Source: Plasmodium brasilianum (Eukaryota; Apicomplexa; Aconoidasida; Haemosporida; Plasmodiidae). Taken from it: a DNA stretch of 64,000 nucleotides. The number at the start of each line of letters is the position of its first letter. Positions within the stretch are counted from its first letter, which is position 1. The notes beneath the pieces are model-generated. The model was not told the DNA's origin. It saw only the letters and a list, made by a program, of their open reading frames with translations, and did not search any database. Positions 62,356-64,000 of the stretch are shown here, piece after piece. The stretch is from contig NC_090125.1 in the NCBI RefSeq assembly GCF_023973825.1, positions 1,696,928 to 1,760,927 on the forward strand, read 5' to 3'. A program made the position numbers and the translations under genes.

Positions 62356-63092
62356 GTAAATGCAGATGAAGGATCGAGATCTAGAAAAAAAAAAAAAAAT
62401 GTACGGTCGTTTGATGGGCTTACTCTTGTTATGTATTTAAAAAAAAAGAGAACAAGATGAAAACAATGAAAAAAATAAAAAATTTTAAATTAAAAAAAAT
62501 ATATAAAGATTTAAAAGGAAATAAAAAGAATTAAGAAAATAAAAATAAACAAAAGAATTAACTTTTGTTAGTAAAAAGCAGTTCAAATAACTTCTTTTTA
62601 AAATTTTTTTTACGTAATATTTTTATATATATTGTATTTACATAAAAAATATATATATATTTATATATTTGTTTATATACCAATGCAACTATATAATATA
62701 CGTACTGTTGTTATCATTTTGCAAGGAGTTCATTAACAAAAATAAGATTTTTTTTTTTTTTTTTCTTCATATCATCATTTTGCAATGTTGTATTGTTACA
62801 TTTCTGCTTTTTTTCCATTTTTAATCGTTTTATATTTTTACAAAATAATTTTTGATATATTTTTTGTTAAATAGAAATGAAAAAGATTTGGAAGGGGGGG
62901 GGACCGTTATCATATTAATATGGTTCTGTTAAATATTAAGGCGCAAACTTTCTTTTTTTTGCCATGTTAAAAATTAATATAATACCATATAATAAAGTAA
63001 AATATAAAATACATAGTTTTTAAGAGTAAGGCCTTTTTATACTGCTACGTACAATGAGTCAAAATTAGATATAAATAAATTAATCCGTATAT

Positions 63093-63124
<32 letters not shown>

Positions 63125-63912
63125 CTTACATACTTATGAATTACAATTATACAAATTTTTCCTTTTATGAACTGAATATAACGAATGCATTTTAATTGAT
63201 TAAACTAAATAAAACTTCCTTTAATTTTTATATAACAAATTAAGGTAAAAAAGGGCACTTGAGCTTTTTTAACGGTGTTTAGATATATGTACATATATAT
63301 GAGCTTATGTACGTATCTTTGTATATATGTTTATGTATATACATATGTACGTGCTTAAATGGCAAAAAAGAGGTAATAAGAAATGCGTAAGTTCCACGCA
63401 GTGAAAACCAGTGTTGCGTACAGTTTTGAAAAAGACGACTAAAACAGTACTTCAAAGTATATGCCAACATTTACATACATAAATGTATATAAATGTATAT
63501 ATGTATATATGCGCTTATGTATGTATATGTGCATTTATTAATGTATATATGTGTATATGCATTTATTAATGTATATATATATACATAAGCGCATATATAC
63601 ATATATACATTTGTACGTATAAGAGTACAAAAGCACGATTGACCATTTGGATTTACGTTCTTTTGGTCTGTAAAGTAAAAACATATTACTACATAAATGT
63701 AAAATATGCACGCTTTATTTTATCAAAAGAAAAACATGAAAACGCGACCTCGAATATGCGTTAACTGCTGTATAATGACCTTTTTACAGTATAAATAAAT
63801 GAGGTAAAAGGTTTTGATAATTTAAATATGTTAAGTTCATGCAATGAAAACAATGTGAAGAGAGCTCCGAAAGAAAATTTCGTTCTACGAGCACGCAATC
63901 TTCGTAAACGTA
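61575..63912 (-). CDS. Partial multi-exon gene at right edge, unknown function
   Basis: Three phase-compatible segments on the minus strand read as normal protein. 63912-63788 (YVYEDCVLVERNFLSEL, CFHCMNLTYLNYQNLLPHLF) has donor GTAAAA. 63667-63617 (PKERKSKWSIVLLYSYT) has acceptor CTTTACAG. 61743-61575 (KFSRSSEREMLRSSRIDMF, YCGFEKTEAVKEIYNQINEK, TGIRNQNIIYRKREIW) ends in TAA. Together they give 115 codons in one frame. The large gap between the last two (1.9 kb) may hide more exons; 63440-63370 is another higher-complexity candidate. The true start lies upstream, possibly beyond 64000. I do not recognise the product. Alternatively the last segment could be a 46-residue ORF from ATG 61715, or exon 1 of something spliced at GTAAGG (61578). 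Confidence 0.42.
61825..61985. repeat. 38-bp tandem repeat upstream of SETvs
   Basis: Four copies of a 38-bp all-AT(+G) unit (TGTATATTAATATTTATATA then TGTATATGTGTATATA) start at 61825, 61863, 61901 and 61939. They lie inside the proposed long intron of the right-edge gene. Confidence 0.85.
62295..62355. repeat. (TA)n microsatellite
   Basis: Nearly pure (TA)n lies within a larger 62110-62360 region made almost entirely of TATATA and ATTATA strings. No coding potential was seen. Confidence 0.8.
63491..63612. repeat. Perfect 32-bp inverted repeat with 58-bp spacer
   Basis: Arm 63491-63522 (AAATGTATATATGTATATAT then GCGCTTATGTAT) is the exact reverse complement of 63581-63612. The spacer holds two copies of GCATTTATTAATGTATATAT. 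The GCGC in each arm rules out simple (TA)n coincidence. It lies in the proposed intron of the right-edge gene. Confidence 0.85.
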
Positions 63913-64000
63913 CTTTTTGAAAAAATGTTTTAAAAAATATAGCCTTTTTCTTTTTTTTTTTTATTTCTTTTTTCATTTCCATTTATTTTTCTTTTCCTTT
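63913..64000. other. Right edge of window
   Basis: A T-rich stretch on the plus strand (A-rich on minus) directly upstream of the proposed exon 63912-63788. It is presumably intron of the right-edge gene. Nothing else is visible. Confidence 0.4.

Noticed and set aside
62381..62423. Mini-intron on the minus strand (GTAAGC..TTTCTAG)
   Set aside because: At 43 nt it is shorter than introns I would accept in this genus, and the flanking exons would be low-complexity.

Overview
The window is nuclear DNA of a malaria parasite (Plasmodium). It has very low GC, long T/A homopolymers, (TA)n and other microsatellites in introns and spacers, Asn/Lys-rich proteins, short GT..AG introns with T-rich acceptors, and several Plasmodium-type genes, including an apicoplast FabZ and a very large SET-domain protein of the SETvs/SET2 type. 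The species cannot be fixed from sequence alone. Composition is richer than I expect for P. falciparum, and I would guess the P. malariae/P. ovale side of the genus (inference only).

Layout, left to right. (1) 502-7683, three plus-strand housekeeping genes: V-ATPase subunit G, ribosomal protein L9 (uL6) and apicoplast FabZ. (2) 7820-13599, two small minus-strand genes of unknown function: a nine-exon, 191-residue protein with a predicted signal peptide and a Cys-rich tail, and a short protein with a hydrophobic segment. (3) 15116-19269, two plus-strand genes: an acidic Asn/Ser-repeat protein and a PI-PLC X-domain-like protein with an altered active site. (4) 19442-25788, two minus-strand genes: a six-exon ankyrin-repeat DHHC palmitoyltransferase and a Lys/Glu-rich protein. 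(5) 28488-33531, a plus-strand gene for a 1372-residue protein of unknown function. (6) 34780-47216, one giant minus-strand gene (about 3.3 thousand residues) with TOG/HEAT-like repeats. It appears as two separate large ORFs, but seven small phase-compatible exons join them. Its 5' end runs into a 100-N assembly gap flanked by a false duplication. (7) 50655-61203, the SETvs-type histone methyltransferase (3189 residues, five exons). (8) 61575-63912, part of a further minus-strand multi-exon gene, probably continuing past the right edge.

The twelve complete genes appear in the order I remember for the P. falciparum chromosome 13 segment running from V-ATPase G (PF3D7_1323200) past FabZ (PF3D7_1323000) and DHHC6 (PF3D7_1322500) to SETvs (PF3D7_1322100). 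That is recollection, not a search. The genes are not an operon. They are independent transcription units with spacers of 0.1-3.4 kb, so the segment is conserved core rather than a variable or accessory region. I found no mobile element, CRISPR array, rRNA or convincing tRNA.

Exon coordinates were derived by hand from reading frame, GT/AG sites and phase. In every multi-exon model except the 13044-13599 gene the phases close exactly. Junctions that remain doubtful are stated in each entry.
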